From the NCBI GenBank assembly GCA_050011095.1, contig JBEKJU010000207.1, positions 1 through 6,622 on the forward strand: a stretch of 6,622 nt of DNA. The letters are read 5' to 3'. The stretch is from JBEKJU01 sp050011095. GTDB lineage: Bacteria > Desulfobacterota > Syntrophorhabdia > Syntrophorhabdales > WCHB1-27. Numbering within the stretch: position 1 is the stretch's first letter; each line of letters starts with the position of its first letter. Positions 5,681 through 6,622 of the stretch are shown piece by piece. Both the position numbers and the translations under genes were made by a program. The notes beneath the pieces were generated by a model. It searched no databases. It worked only from the letters and a program-made list of their open reading frames with translations, and had not been told where the DNA came from.

Positions 5681-5706
5681 AAAGGGGGCGGAAACGCCCT
5701 GCCTTT
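5681..5706 (+). terminator. GAAA-loop hairpin, possible terminator
   Basis: AAAGG and GGGCG (5681-5690) pair with CGCCC and CCTTT (5695-5699 and 5702-5706) around a GAAA tetraloop, with TG bulged: 10 base pairs. The following bases ATAAT are A/T-rich but not a true T-run, so termination would be weak. It ends 18 bases before the next gene's start and may instead be leader structure. Confidence 0.4.
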
Positions 5707-5711
5707 ATAAT

Positions 5712-5727
5712 AAGGGGAGAGACGCTG
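5712..5727 (+). promoter_or_regulatory. Ribosome binding site selecting a CTG start
   Basis: AAGGGGAG at 5712-5719 lies 5 bases before CTG 5725. No ATG, GTG or TTG in the correct frame sits at this distance, and family conservation begins at the very next codons. Confidence 0.5.
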
Positions 5728-6622
5728 TCCTTTACGCTACCAGCATACAATCCCCCCGATTTCACCCAGCCCGCCCTTGGGGCGGCCCCGCTCGTCGTCT
5801 TCAGGGAGGTGAGCCGGAAGGGTGTGGCCCCCGACGACTATCACGGGACATCGATATTTCCTGAATACTTCCACCTTCGAGAGGACACCTGGCAGATCCT
5901 GACCGAATCGCGGATGGACTGCGTCGTGGTGCTCGAAAAGGACGGTACCCTTTCCGTCACGGAGTTCCGCCGCCTCAGGCGCGGCGACCTGGTCGCCTGC
6001 GGCAGGAGGGAAGGCGGCCAGGACGGTATCCTCGTCCACAGCAGGGGTTTCGACTTCCCTGCCGCGGCCGCCGAACAGTTTGCCTTTCGGGGGCGTCTGA
6101 CAAGGGAGACGTCCTTTTCGACCGATTACGACGAGCTGTACGGGCTCCTGGAGCACGAGCGCGAAAACGGCTTCGTCCTCTGGGTTCTCGGCCCTGCCAT
6201 CGTGTTCGACAGGGATGCGCGCGAGGCCTTCGTGAAGCTCGTGGAGCGCGGCTACGTCCACGCCCTGCACGCCGGCAATGCCCTCGCCACGCATGATTTG
6301 GAGGCTGCCCTCTTCGGAACAGCCCTGGGGCAGGAGATCTATTCGAAGCGGGCGACGCCCATGGGCCACTACAAGCACCTGGACGCGATAAACAGGATCA
6401 GGATGGTGGGCTCCATCACGAGGGCCGTCGAGGAGGGGTATATCGCGGACGGCATCATGCGGGCCGTCATCACGGCTGGTATCCCCTACGTCCTCTCCGG
6501 CTCCATCCGGGACGATGGCCCTCTCCCCGACGTCATAGCCGATGTCTACCGGGCCCAGGACGAGATGCGCCGCCTCTCGCGCCGGGCGACGACGGTGATC
6601 GCCCTGGCGACGCAACTCCACG
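5725..6622 (+). CDS. LOR/SDH-domain protein (TIGR00300-like), possible ornithine cyclodeaminase (3' partial)
   Basis: The frame is open from before 5620 to the right edge; 299 codons are present and the C-terminus is missing. It matches the LOR/SDH (TIGR00300) family, whose characterised archaeal member and the C-terminal half of cyanobacterial AgrE/ArgZ relate to ornithine cyclodeamination (ornithine to proline, NAD-dependent). Visible family blocks: KGVAPDDYHGTSIFPEYFH (32-50), ESRMDCVVVL (61-70), RRGDLV, WVLGPAIVFD (153-162, nucleotide-binding region), HAGNALATHDLEAALFGTALG (182-202), GHYKHLDAINRIR (214-226), SGSIRDDGPLPDVIADVY (258-275) and the final LATQLH. The start is taken as CTG 5725 because a Shine-Dalgarno precedes it and homologues, as I recall them, begin near the same FTLPAYNPPDF segment; the first in-frame ATG (5914) would cut into conserved sequence. 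It lacks the ~100-residue N-terminal domain seen in archaeal members. The substrate is not certain. Confidence 0.85.
   Translation, partial: MSFTLPAYNPPDFTQPALGAAPLVVFREVSRKGVAPDDYHGTSIFPEYFHLREDTWQILTESRMDCVVVLEKDGTLSVTEFRRLRRGDLVACGRREGGQDGILVHSRGFDFPAAAAEQFAFRGRLTRETSFSTDYDELYGLLEHERENGFVLWVLGPAIVFDRDAREAFVKLVERGYVHALHAGNALATHDLEAALFGTALGQEIYSKRATPMGHYKHLDAINRIRMVGSITRAVEEGYIADGIMRAVITAGIPYVLSGSIRDDGPLPDVIADVYRAQDEMRRLSRRATTVIALATQLH

Noticed and set aside
5706..5711. Perfect TATAAT before the LOR/SDH gene
   Set aside because: No -35 element at proper spacing (aggggg), and the start site would fall inside the Shine-Dalgarno; it is also the A/T flank of a hairpin.
5737..6621. 294-codon open frame on the - strand
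   Set aside because: Antisense shadow of the LOR/SDH gene: low-complexity product with no recognisable domain, while the + strand matches a known family throughout.

Overview
The window looks like a GC-rich bacterial chromosome segment with Gram-negative features: a periplasmic MltD-type lytic transglycosylase and sugar-nucleotide genes of the heptose type. Gene style (small AlpA-like HTH proteins, a stand-alone receiver, a TIGR00300-like LOR/SDH protein) would fit an anaerobic Desulfobacterota or Nitrospirota-type organism. That placement is a guess from gene content, not a measurement.

Layout. 1-544: catalytic half of an IS630-family transposase, cut by the left edge. 626-835: small excisionase/MerR-type HTH protein. 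956-1075: a 39-codon single-pass membrane ORF with a strong Shine-Dalgarno. 1332-1763: stand-alone response-regulator receiver. 1760-1983: second small HTH gene, paralogous to the first, overlapping the receiver by 4 nt and carrying a one-base frameshift. 1996-2809: glycosyltransferase family 4 gene lacking its first ~100 codons and frameshifted near its 3' end. 3011-3112: probable C-terminal scrap of a sugar-nucleotide epimerase/dehydratase. 3129-3836: intact sugar-1-phosphate nucleotidyltransferase. 3862-3969: N-terminal scrap of a GHMP-type sugar kinase with in-frame stops. 4094-5620: secreted lytic transglycosylase with SLT and LysM domains, preceded by a good sigma-70-like promoter placed so close that the mRNA may be leaderless. 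5725-6622: LOR/SDH (TIGR00300-like) protein on the + strand, apparently starting at CTG and running off the right edge.

Taken together, about 1980-3970 is an eroding sugar-nucleotide/surface-glycan cluster. It held an epimerase, nucleotidyltransferase and kinase set, as in GDP-heptose-type pathways, next to a glycosyltransferase, and only the nucleotidyltransferase is still intact. The IS630 copy on the left and the receiver/HTH pair mark an accessory, rearranged region. From about 4057 onward the window returns to well-conserved core genes (peptidoglycan remodelling, amino-acid metabolism).

The least explained part is 626-1983: two paralogous small HTH proteins, a tiny membrane protein and a stand-alone receiver translationally coupled to the second HTH. 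It may be a split response regulator and is the best candidate for something undescribed, though the frameshift in the second HTH gene weakens the case.
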